A stretch of 64,000 bases of DNA from Cafeteria roenbergensis. Lineage: Eukaryota > Sar > Bigyra > Bicosoecida > Cafeteriaceae. The notes under the pieces are model-generated. The model saw nothing but the letters and a program-made list of their open reading frames with translations. It was not told the DNA's origin and did no database searches. Below, piece after piece: positions 32,520 to 43,600 of this stretch; position 1 is the first letter of the stretch, and every line of letters starts with the position of its first letter. Both the position numbers and the translations under genes were made by a program. Location: the NCBI GenBank assembly GCA_008330645.1, contig VLTN01000061.1:152097-216096 (forward strand), read 5' to 3'.

Positions 32520-33910
32520 TCAAGGGGGCGGCACGGGCGGCGGCAGCGGGACGGCGCGCAAGTTGGCGCTTGCAGGCGGCGAAGCCGACCCCTTCTCGAC
32601 CACAGTCACGTCCTCGACGTCCGAGTCGCAAAGCGACCCGTCGTCGGACTCGCGCAGCGGGAGCAGGCCGCGGGGAGCACGGGGGGTGGACTTGTGAGGC
32701 CCCACAGCGAGCATTGGGTCGTCGTCCTCCTCCTCGTCCTCGTCCCCCATGGCCGAAGTGTCACCGTCCGGGCAGATCCAGTCGTAGAAGCTCAGGCAGA
32801 ACTCTCGAAACGTCACCTGTCCACGCCTGTCCCACGCCATGGCGTCCCACCGCTCTTGCGAAAGGAAGGAGGCCGCCCCGAAGCCCACTCCGGAGTGCCG
32901 CCTGGCGTTCCGAGACTTCTCGCGAAGCTGCTTCGTCACCTCCTCGCGCTGCAGCACGCCGTCTCCGTTGTCGTCGAACAGCATAAACGTCTCCAAGCAG
33001 ATGCGCATGGCCGACACCACCGCACTCATTTGCTTCGTGCGCACGTAGGACTTGGAGCGGCCCCGCTCACCCAGCGTCGGCGGCTTGAGGCTCGATGCCG
33101 ACGCGAGTGGGTTGGAACGGGAGACCACGTCTTTGTCCGAGCCTGGAACGGCCGCGCGGCGTGGAGCTGGCCCAGCGCCCTCCTCGTCCGGCACGAGCTG
33201 CAGCACGCACCCCAGCGCCAGCGCGACGATGAACTCGCGAAAGTCCAGGCCCTTGCTATCGTCGACATCGGCCTCCTTGAACATATCGTGCGCGTCCGCT
33301 GGGGTCACGTGCGCCCCCATGGCCTCAAGGCAGCGGCACAACTCGTCGAAGTCCAGCGTGCCGTTGCCGTCCGCATCAAACCGCCTCCAGACCAAGCGAA
33401 CGGTGCGAAAAGCCTTCTTAACCCGGGGAAACTGCAGAACGATCTTTGTGAGAGTCCTCGAGCTGGATGGGGCACTCCTCTCCGCCTGGAGCTGCTGAAT
33501 CGCCTGCTGGGTGCGGATCTGCAGAGGCGAAGGCCCTCGCTCCCTGCGAGAAGCGGCAGCGGAAGGCACGTCACGAAAGTTTGGCACTGAGCTCTCGAAA
33601 CACAGTCCGTCCGCCTACGGGCAGACACCCGGGTGGCAAGCTCGCGCATCGCCGGCTGCGCGCCGAGTGCTGGCTCGCCGTGCCGCTCGACCCTCGGCCT
33701 CTCGCCACCCCTCGCCCGCCGCCTCTTCCCGCCAAGAGACAGCGGGCGACGCGCATGACCCGTAGGGCAGGCAGTCGCGCATCGACACCCAACGGGGACA
33801 GCCCAAAGCGAGCGCCCGCCGCAGTCTGCCGGCCGGCTTGAGCGTCTGGCATGGCCGGGCATCACCGGCCGCCGTGCCCCCGCTCACTGGGCGCTTGCGC
33901 ACAGTCCCAT
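32520..33910 (-). CDS. CML21-like EF-hand protein, probably N-myristoylated, two exons
   Basis: Main exon 33543-32520. The frame has no ATG before the first EF hand (the open frame starts with GTG at 33587), so a 5' exon is needed. I propose 33910-33888, giving MGLCASAQ joined in phase 2 through a 344-bp intron (GTGAGC to TTCTCGCAG); the total is 348 residues. EF hands: FDADGNGTLDFDEL, a degenerate ADVDDSKGLDFREF, FDDNGDGVLQREEV and WDRRGQVTFREF. The preceding helix KIVLQFPRVKKAFRTVRLVWRRF and the overall layout match plant CML21/22-type calcium sensors. MGxCxS is a classic myristoylation plus palmitoylation signal, implying membrane attachment. The acidic tail (GDEDEEEDDDP) ends in a Pro run. 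The EF-hand body is firm; exon 1 is a prediction. Confidence 0.8.
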
Positions 33911-34607
33911 GGCTGCCTGCGCCGCGAGGGAGCTGCGAGGCGCAACTGCAATCCCTGGCGCAGACTACAACCCCTTGCCAAGTCGGATGGCTCAGCGGCG
34001 GTTCCGGTGCAAATCCCCGTTGCCTCGAGATTGCTTTTTTTTCCTGCACCTGGCCGGCGGCTCTGCCCGCTTCAACCGCAAGTCGGGAAGCTGCGAGCCG
34101 GTCGGGCCCGTGCGCGCGCGCCTGCAAAAAACTCCGGGCCTCGGGTCGCGCAAGCCCGGGACCGTCCGCCGCCCGCTCGGTTGGACAGTCGAGCGCGCCG
34201 TGCGAACCCGACGGACACAACCGTGCTGGGCATCCGGCTGCCGCTCCCCGCAAGTTGCGCACGCGAGGTGCGACGCGAGCGGTCGCTTCCGCCAAGGCCC
34301 CGCAGCCCAGCTAGGCGGCCGGCCACCCTATGCGACCGAGAAGCGAGATGTTTATATCCATGCGGCTGTTGAGAGGCACCCGCTCCAGGCTGCCCCGCGC
34401 TCCTCTCCTCACTTCGACATGGCGAACACGCAAAGCTGCTGTCCTGGGCACGCGAGCAACGACGTCGTTGCTCTGCGCTGCGTGCAGCATGCCAGCGCCG
34501 TCGCACTCCCTCGAAGCCGGCGCGCGCCCGAGGACGCAGCGCCTGCGCGAGGTCGAAAAGCGATTCGCTCTCCGGCCTTGGGGGCTGGCGGCTGCCGCGA
34601 GCGTGTC
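33911..34607 (+). promoter_or_regulatory. 5' flank of the giant surface-protein gene with a TTTATAT element
   Basis: A 697-bp divergent spacer. An open frame runs through it into the giant gene, but its composition is unlike a protein and the signal peptide starts only at 34608. An isolated AT-rich TTTATATCCATG lies at about 34351, some 255 bp before the chosen start. It is a possible TATA-type element, similar to the one upstream of GH31. No other signal is recognised. Confidence 0.3.
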
Positions 34608-37600
34608 ATGGGGCGACTGCAGCTGCTCGCTGCAATTTCACTTTTGGCTTTCGTTCCTGCTCGAGTCGGCGCAACGAGCTGCTCGCCGCTCAACGAGTCC
34701 GCCCCAGCCATTGTCACCCAGTCGTGCTCCCTCGGCAGCGGGGACTACCATTTTCGGAGCCTGTTCATCGCCGAAGGTGCCGTCGTGACCGTGACGGTCC
34801 CTGCGCGATTGGTGGCCATCGAAGCAGTCGTAGTTGAAGGAACGCTCGCCGCCGGGGGCAACAGAGCGCAACTCACCGTAGCCGCCCCTGCCATCCGTGT
34901 GTCTAGCACAGGGACCATCTCTGCAAACGGCGCCGGGTTCACGAGCGGCACGCAGGACGCCAGCTGCCCGTCCGTGGGCGGGCGCGGCGGAGGCGTGCAC
35001 GGCGGCGGGCCGCAGGGGTCGGCGTGCGGCGACTACGAGTGGCCCGTGCTGGCGGGGTCGGCAGGCGGCGCGGGCACGAACGCCGGCGGTGCTGGCGGCG
35101 GGTCGCTGCTGCTGCTGTGCAACGCCACGGCGACGAGCGAGCTGGACGTGAACGGCACCGTGTCGGTGAACGGCGTGAACGGCATCGGCTCGACGGGCTA
35201 CAACTATCAAGCGAGCGGCGGCGGCTCCGGGGGCTCGCTGCTGGTGGTGGCGTCTCGCCTGTCGGGCACGGGCATGCTGTCGGCGAACGGCGGCGCCGGC
35301 GCGCGGGGGTACAGCTCGTACCACAGCGCCCCGGGCAGCGGCGGCCGCGTGGCCATGCACGTGACGGGCTCCGGGCACGCCGCGTTCCGCGGGACGGTTC
35401 GGGCCATTGCGGGGGCTGCGTACTCGACGCTGCCTCAGGCCGCGGCCGGCACGGTGTTCTGGTGCGAGAGCCCGGGCTCTGCGCCGCAGGACGCGGAGAC
35501 GAACCGCTTCGGCTGCGGAGTGCGCCGCGTGGAGGTGGACAACGGCGACCTGGCGGTGTCGTCGCAGCTGGCGCAGCTTGTGGCGTCGGGCTCGCAGCAG
35601 CGGTTCGAGGTGGACGAGCTGCACCTTGGCCCGGGCGTGCGGTTCTCGGTGCAGGCCCCGACGGCGTTCGACGCGGCGACGATGCCCGACGTGCGGTCGT
35701 CGGTGCTGCTGGGCAACGTGACCGCGCGGGCCGCGACGACGAGGCCGGTGGTCCACGTCCCGGCCGGCACGACGGTGACGCTCGCGGGGCTGGTGGACGG
35801 GTCGTCGAGCGTGGGCCGGACTCGCACGTGGTCGTCGCTGACGGTGTCTCCCGGAGAGGCGTCTTGGGCGACGGAGGTGCTCGAGCGGACGACGGTGGTC
35901 GGGCCGCTGGAGGTGTCTGCGGCGTCGCTGTCGGTGGAGGAGCACGGGCGGGCGGTGCTCCCGCCGTCGGTGGTGGTGCGCGGGGCCGCGCTGTCGGTGT
36001 CGGGCGAGCTGGTGGGGGTGCGGAGCCTGACGCTGGACTCCGGGGCGGTGGCGACGTTCTCGAGCACGGGAGCGACGTGGGTGAACGACACGGCGGAGGG
36101 CATGTCGGGCGAGCTGTGGGCGTCGTGGGCGTGCGGGCCGGCCGGCAGCGTGTCGGCGTGCGCGTCGGACGGCTCGAGCCGGGCGTCGGGGTCGTCGCGT
36201 GGGCGGTTCGGCTTCTCGCGTCTTCGGCTGCTCGGCGATGCGACGCTGACGCTGGGCGCGGGCGTGACGGCGCTCGGGGCGGCGGAGGTGTCGGTGCTTG
36301 ACACGTCGACGCTGACGCTCGGGTCGCTGGCGTCGCAGCAGTTCCGGCTGACGGCGCGCGACCGCATGCAGGTGGCGGTGGGGGCGTCGGTGGTGGGCGA
36401 CGGCGCCGGGTTCACGAGCGGCACGCAGGACGCCAGCTGCCCGTCCGTGGGCGGGCGCGGCGGAGGCGTGCACGGCGGCGGGCCGCAGGGGTCGGCGTGC
36501 GGCGACTACGAGTGGCCCGTGCTGGCGGGGTCGGCGGGCGGCGCGGGCACGAACGCCGGCGGTGCTGGCGGCGGGTCGCTGCTGCTGCTGTGCAACGCCA
36601 CGGCGACGAGCGAGCTGGACGTGAACGGCACCGTGTCGGTGAACGGCGTGAACGGCATCGGCTCGACGGGCTACAACTATCAAGCGAACGGTGGCGGCTC
36701 CGGGGGCTCGCTGCTGGTGGTGGCGTCTCGCCTGTCGGGCACGGGCATGCTGTCGGCGAACGGCGGCGCCGGCGCTCAGGGGTACAGCTCGTACCACAGC
36801 GCCCCGGGCAGCGGCGGCCGCGTGGCCATGCACGTGACGGGCTCCGGGCACGCCGCGTTCCGCGGGACGGTTCGGGCCGTTGCGGGGGCGGCGTACTCGA
36901 CGCTGCCTCAGGCCGCGGCCGGCACGGTGTTCTGGTGCGAGAGCCCGGGCTCTGCGCCGCAGGACGCGGAGACGAACCGCTTCGGCTGCGGAGTGCGCCG
37001 CGTGGAGGTGGACAACGGCGACCTGGCGGTGTCGTCGCAGCTGGCGCAGCTTGTGGCGTCGGGCTCGCAGCAGCGGTTCGAGGTGGACGAGCTGCACCTT
37101 GGCCCGGGCGTGCGGTTCTCGGTGCAGGCCCCGACGGCGTTCGACGCGGCGACGATGCCCGACGTGCGGTCGTCGGTGCTGCTGGGCAACGTGACCGCGC
37201 GGGCCGCGACGACGAGGCCGGTGGTCCACGTCCCGGCCGGCACGACGGTGACGCTCGCGGGGCTGGTGGACGGGTCGTCGAGCGTGGGCCGGACTCGCAC
37301 GTGGTCGTCGCTGACGGTGTCTCCCGGAGAGGCGTCTTGGGCGACGGAGGTGCTCGAGCGGACGACGGTGGTCGGGCCGCTGGAGGTGTCTGCGGCGTCG
37401 CTGTCGGTGGAGGAGCACGGGCGGGCGGTGCTCCCGCCGTCGGTGGTGGTGCGCGGGGCCGCACTGTCGGTGTCGGGCGAGCTGGTGGGGGTGCGGAGCC
37501 TGACGCTGGACTCCGGGGCGGTGGCGACGTTCTCGAGCACGGGAGCGACGTGGGTGAACGACACGGCGGAGGGCATGTCGGGCGAGCTGTGGGCGTCGTG

Positions 37601-40600
37601 GGCGTGCGGGCCGGCCGGCAGCGTGTCGGCGTGCGCGTCGGACGGCTCGAGCCGGGCGTCGGGGTCGTCGCGTGGGCGGTTCGGCTTCTCGCGTCTTCGG
37701 CTGCTCGGCGATGCGACGCTGACGCTGGGCGCGGGCGTGACGGCGCTCGGGGCGGCGGAGGTGTCGGTGCTTGACACGTCGACGCTGACGCTCGGGTCGC
37801 TGGCGTCGCAGCAGTTCCGGCTGACGGCGCGCGACCGCATGCAGGTGGCGGTGGGGGCGTCGGTGGTGGGCGACGGCGCCGGGTTCACGAGCGGCACGCA
37901 GGACGCCAGCTGCCCGTCCGTGGGCGGGCGCGGCGGAGGCGTGCACGGCGGCGGGCCGCAGGGGTCGGCGTGCGGCGACTACGAGTGGCCCGTGCTGGCG
38001 GGGTCGGCGGGCGGCGCGGGCACGAACGCCGGCGGTGCTGGCGGCGGGTCGCTGCTGCTGCTGTGCAACGCCACGGCGACGAGCGAGCTGGACGTGAACG
38101 GCACCGTGTCGGTGAACGGCGTGAACGGCATCGGCTCGACGGGCTACAACTATCAAGCGAACGGTGGCGGCTCCGGGGGCTCGCTGCTGGTGGTGGCGTC
38201 TCGCCTGTCGGGCACGGGCATGCTGTCGGCGAACGGCGGCGCCGGCGCTCAGGGGTACAGCTCGTACCACAGCGCCCCGGGCAGCGGCGGCCGCGTGGCC
38301 ATGCACGTGACGGGCTCCGGGCACGCCGCGTTCCGCGGGACGGCTCGGGCCGTTGCGGGGGCGGCGTACTCGACGCTGCCTCAGGCCGCGGCCGGCACGG
38401 TGTTCTGGTGCGAGAGCCCGGGCTCTGCGCCGCAGGACGCGGAGACGAACCGCTTCGGCTGCGGAGTGCGCCGCGTGGAGGTGGACAACGGCGACCTGGC
38501 GGTGTCGTCGCAGCTGGCGCAGCTTGTGGCGTCGGGCTCGCAGCAGCGGTTCGAGGTGGACGAGCTGCACCTTGGCCCGGGCGTGCGGTTCTCGGTGCAG
38601 GCCCCGACGGCGTTCGACGCGGCGACGATGCCCGACGTGCGGTCGTCGGTGCTGCTGGGCAACGTGACCGCGCGGGCCGCGACGACCAGGCCGGTGGTCC
38701 ACGTCCCGGCCGGCACGACGGTGACGCTCGCGGGGCTGGTGGACGGGTCGTCGAGCGTGGGCCGGACTCGCACGTGGTCGTCGCTGACGGTGTCTCCCGG
38801 AGAGGCGTCTTGGGCGACGGAGGTGCTCGAGCGGACGACGGTGGTCGGGCCGCTGGAGGTGTCTGCGGCGTCGCTGTCGGTGGAGGAGCACGGGCGGGCG
38901 GTGCTCCCGCCGTCGGTGGTGGTGCGCGGGGCCGCACTGTCGGTGTCGGGCGAGCTGGTGGGGGTGCGGAGCCTGACGCTGGACTCCGGGGCGGTGGCGA
39001 CGTTCTCGAGCACGGGAGCGACGTGGGTGAACGACACGGCGGAGGGCATGTCGGGCGAGCTGTGGGCGTCGTGGGCGTGCGGGCCGGCCGGCAGCGTGTC
39101 GGCGTGCGCGTCGGACGGCTCGAGCCGGGCGTCGGGGTCGTCGCGTGGGCGGTTCGGCTTCTCGCGTCTTCGGCTGCTCGGCGATGCGACGCTGACGCTG
39201 GGCGCGGGCGTGACGGCGCTCGGGGCGGCGGAGGTGTCGGTGCTTGACACGTCGACGCTGACGCTCGGGTCGCTGGCGTCGCAGCAGTTCCGGCTGACGG
39301 CGCGCGACCGCATGCAGGTGGCGGTGGGGGCGTCGGTGGTGGGCGACGGCGCCGGGTTCACGAGCGGCACGCAGGACGCCAGCTGCCCGTCCGTGGGCGG
39401 GCGCGGCGGAGGCGTGCACGGCGGCGGGCCGCAGGGGTCGGCGTGCGGCGACTACGAGTGGCCCGTGCTGGCGGGGTCGGCGGGCGGCGCGGGCACGAAC
39501 GCCGGCGGTGCTGGCGGCGGGTCGCTGCTGCTGCTGTGCAACGCCACGGCGACGAGCGAGCTGGACGTGAACGGCACCGTGTCGGTGAACGGCGTGAACG
39601 GCATCGGCTCGACGGGCTACAACTATCAAGCGAACGGTGGCGGCTCCGGGGGCTCGCTGCTGGTGGTGGCGTCTCGCCTGTCGGGCACGGGCATGCTGTC
39701 GGCGAACGGCGGCGCCGGCGCTCAGGGGTACAGCTCGTACCACAGCGCCCCGGGCAGCGGCGGCCGCGTGGCCATGCACGTGACGGGCTCCGGGCACGCC
39801 GCGTTCCGCGGGACGGCTCGGGCCGTTGCGGGGGCGGCGTACTCGACGCTGCCTCAGGCCGCGGCCGGCACGGTGTTCTGGTGCGAGAGCCCGGGCTCTG
39901 CGCCGCAGGACGCGGAGACGAACCGCTTCGGCTGCGGAGTGCGCCGCGTGGAGGTGGACAACGGCGACCTGGCGGTGTCGTCGCAGCTGGCGCAGCTTGT
40001 GGCGTCGGGCTCGCAGCAGCGGTTCGAGGTGGACGAGCTGCACCTTGGCCCGGGCGTGCGGTTCTCGGTGCAGGCCCCGACGGCGTTCGACGCGGCGACG
40101 ATGCCCGACGTGCGGTCGTCGGTGCTGCTGGGCAACGTGACCGCGCGGGCCGCGACGACGAGGCCGGTGGTCCACGTCCCGGCCGGCACGACGGTGACGC
40201 TCGCGGGGCTGGTGGACGGGTCGTCGAGCGTGGGCCGGACTCGCACGTGGTCGTCGCTGACGGTGTCTCCCGGAGAGGCGTCTTGGGCGACGGAGGTGCT
40301 CGAGCGGACGACGGTGGTCGGGCCGCTGGAGGTGTCTGCGGCGTCGCTGTCGGTGGAGGAGCACGGGCGGGCGGTGCTCCCGCCGTCGGTGGTGGTGCGC
40401 GGGGCCGCACTGTCGGTGTCGGGCGAGCTGGTGGGGGTGCGGAGCCTGACGCTGGACTCCGGGGCGGTGGCGACGTTCTCGAGCACGGGAGCGACGTGGG
40501 TGAACGACACGGCGGAGGGCATGTCGGGCGAGCTGTGGGCGTCGTGGGCGTGCGGGCCGGCCGGCAGCGTGTCGGCGTGCGCGTCGGACGGCTCGAGCCG

Positions 40601-43600
40601 GGCGTCGGGGTCGTCGCGTGGGCGGTTCGGCTTCTCGCGTCTTCGGCTGCTCGGCGATGCGACGCTGACGCTGGGCGCGGGCGTGACGGCGCTCGGGGCG
40701 GCGGAGGTGTCGGTGCTTGACACGTCGACGCTGACGCTCGGGTCGCTGGCGTCGCAGCAGTTCCGGCTGACGGCGCGCGACCGCATGCAGGTGGCGGTGG
40801 GGGCGTCGGTGGTGGGCGACGGCGCCGGGTTCACGAGCGGCACGCAGGACGCCAGCTGCCCGTCCGTGGGCGGGCGCGGCGGAGGCGTGCACGGCGGCGG
40901 GCCGCAGGGGTCGGCGTGCGGCGACTACGAGTGGCCCGTGCTGGCGGGGTCGGCGGGCGGCGCGGGCACGAACGCCGGCGGTGCTGGCGGCGGGTCGCTG
41001 CTGCTGCTGTGCAACGCCACGGCGACGAGCGAGCTGGACGTGAACGGCACCGTGTCGGTGAACGGCGTGAACGGCATCGGCTCGACGGGCTACAACTATC
41101 AAGCGAACGGTGGCGGCTCCGGGGGCTCGCTGCTGGTGGTGGCGTCTCGCCTGTCGGGCACGGGCATGCTGTCGGCGAACGGCGGCGCCGGCGCTCAGGG
41201 GTACAGCTCGTACCACAGCGCCCCGGGCAGCGGCGGCCGCGTGGCCATGCACGTGACGGGCTCCGGGCACGCCGCGTTCCGCGGGACGGTTCGGGCCATT
41301 GCGGGGGCGGCGTACTCGACGCTGCCTCAGGCCGCGGCCGGCACGGTGTTCTGGTGCGAGAGCCCGGGCTCTGCGCCGCAGGACGCGGAGAGACGAACCG
41401 CTTCGGCTGCGGAGTGCGCCGCGTGGAGGTGGACAACGGCGACCTGGCGGTGTCGTCGCAGCTGGCGCAGCTTGTGGCGTCGGGCTCGCAGCAGCGGTTC
41501 GAGGTGGACGAGCTGCACCTTGGCCCGGGCGTGCGGTTCTCGGTGCAGGCCCCGACGGCGTTCGACGCGGCGACGATGCCCGACGTGCGGTCGGCGGTGC
41601 TGCTGGGCAACGTGACCGCGCGGGCCGCGACGACCAGGCCGGTGGTCCACGTCCCGGCCGGCACGACGGTGACGCTCGCGGGGCTGGTGGACGGGTCGTC
41701 GAGCGTGGGCCGGACTCGCACGTGGTCGTCGCTGACGGTGTCTCCCGGAGAGGCGTCGTGGGCGACGGAGGTGCTCGAGCGGACGACGGTGGTCGGGCCG
41801 CTGGAGGTGTCTGCGGCGTCGCTGTCGGTGGAGGAGCACGGGCGGGCGGTGCTCCCGCCGTCGGTGGTGGTGCGCGGGGCCGCGCTGTCGGTGTCGGGCG
41901 AGCTGGTGGGGGTGCGGAGCCTGACGCTGGACTCCGGGGCGGTGGCGACGTTCTCGAGCACGGGAGCGACGTGGGTGAACGACACGGCGGAGGGCATGTC
42001 GGGCGAGCTGTGGGCGTCGTGGGCGTGCGGGCCGGCCGGCAGCGTGTCGGCGTGCGCGTCGGACGGCTCGAGCCGGGCGTCGGGGTCGTCGCGTGGGCGG
42101 TTCGGCTTCTCGCGTCTTCGGCTGCTCGGCGATGCGACGCTGACGCTGGGCGCGGGCGTGACGGCGCTCGGGGCGGCGGAGGTGTCGGTGCTTGACACGT
42201 CGACGCTGACGCTCGGGTCGCTGGCGTCGCAGCAGTTCCGGCTGACGGCGCGCGACCGCATGCAGGTGGCGGTGGGGGCGTCGGTGGTGGGCGACGGCGC
42301 CGGGTTCACGAGCGGCACGCAGGACGCCAGCTGCCCGTCCGTGGGCGGGCGCGGCGGAGGCGTGCACGGCGGCGGGCCGCAGGGGTCGGCGTGCGGCGAC
42401 TACGAGTGGCCCGTGCTGGCGGGGTCGGCGGGCGGCGCGGGCACGAACGCCGGCGGTGCTGGCGGCGGGTCGCTGCTGCTGCTGTGCAACGCCACGGCGA
42501 CGAGCGAGCTGGACGTGAACGGCACCGTGTCGGTGAACGGCGTGAACGGCATCGGCTCGACGGGCTACAACTATCAAGCGAACGGCGGCGGCTCCGGGGG
42601 CTCGCTGCTGGTGGTGGCGTCTCGCCTGTCGGGCACGGGCATGCTGTCGGCGAACGGCGGCGCCGGCGCGCGGGGGTACAGCTCGTACCACAGCGCCCCG
42701 GGCAGCGGCGGCCGCGTGGCTATTCACGCCATCTCCCTGGCATGGCACGGCCAGGCATTGGCCTGCCAGGGATCACCGTTCGCCTCGTACTACGCAGCCC
42801 CTGGCACAGTATTCCACTGCACGGGAGCAGACTGCTCCACAACACTCGGAAGGCGTTCAAACTCCTCCACGATCGCGGACGGCTCAACTCGCAAGGTCGT
42901 CGTTGATGCCTGCGGGATTGCTTCGTCTGGCTTTGCAGCGCTCGGGGCAGGGCTTGTGCCTGTCAAGGAGGTTAACAGTGTGGTGCTTGTTCGAGGCGGA
43001 GCTGCCTCGCTGGTGGCTTCACGAGACGTCGCCAAAGTTCCTTCGACCCAGCTTCGGGTGGAGTCTATCGCTGGCGACAACAGTGGCACCCTAGCCGTTG
43101 CCTCGGGTACCTCCCTGGTTGTTCTGGGCACCGGCAGCGGTTGGGCCCCTGGCAAGGGCGAGACCGTGGTGCGATACACCGATGCTGGAGAGCGCACTCT
43201 ATACACCGTGCAGCGCGTTCTGACCGGCCAAGCCGAACTGTTCTTCGCGGACATGTCGCTTGCGGCCGGTGGCAAGCTATACCTCCCGGCCGTGGTGTCG
43301 ATTTGCAACGTTTCGCTTTCGTTTGCTGGCACCGTTTACGGAGCGGACACGCTCAAAATCTGCCAGAACGCTCTGACGTCTGCTTCGCTCTCCATCACCG
43401 GGTGCAAAGACCCGGAAGCGAACAACTTCAACTTGGGCGCCGTTCACGGGGATAACTCGACTTGCTACTACGGTGGCGTCCGCGGGTGCACCTACGCTGT
43501 GGCATCAAACTTCGACCCCCTGGCAGAAGTGAACGACGGCAGCTGCGTTTTGACGAGCGGCCTCAAGAACGGGTGTCCATACAGTGCGGCGACGAACTAT

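Noticed and set aside
33909-34607. A 233-residue N-terminal extension of the giant protein
   Set aside because: The extension lies before a clear signal peptide starting at 34608 and has no coding character.
34638-41270. A 2,210-codon antisense open frame across the repeat array
   Set aside because: It is the shadow of the giant gene: low stop frequency in GC-rich DNA multiplied by the perfect 1,473-bp repeat. Its product is Arg/Ala/His-rich with no signal peptide or domain.
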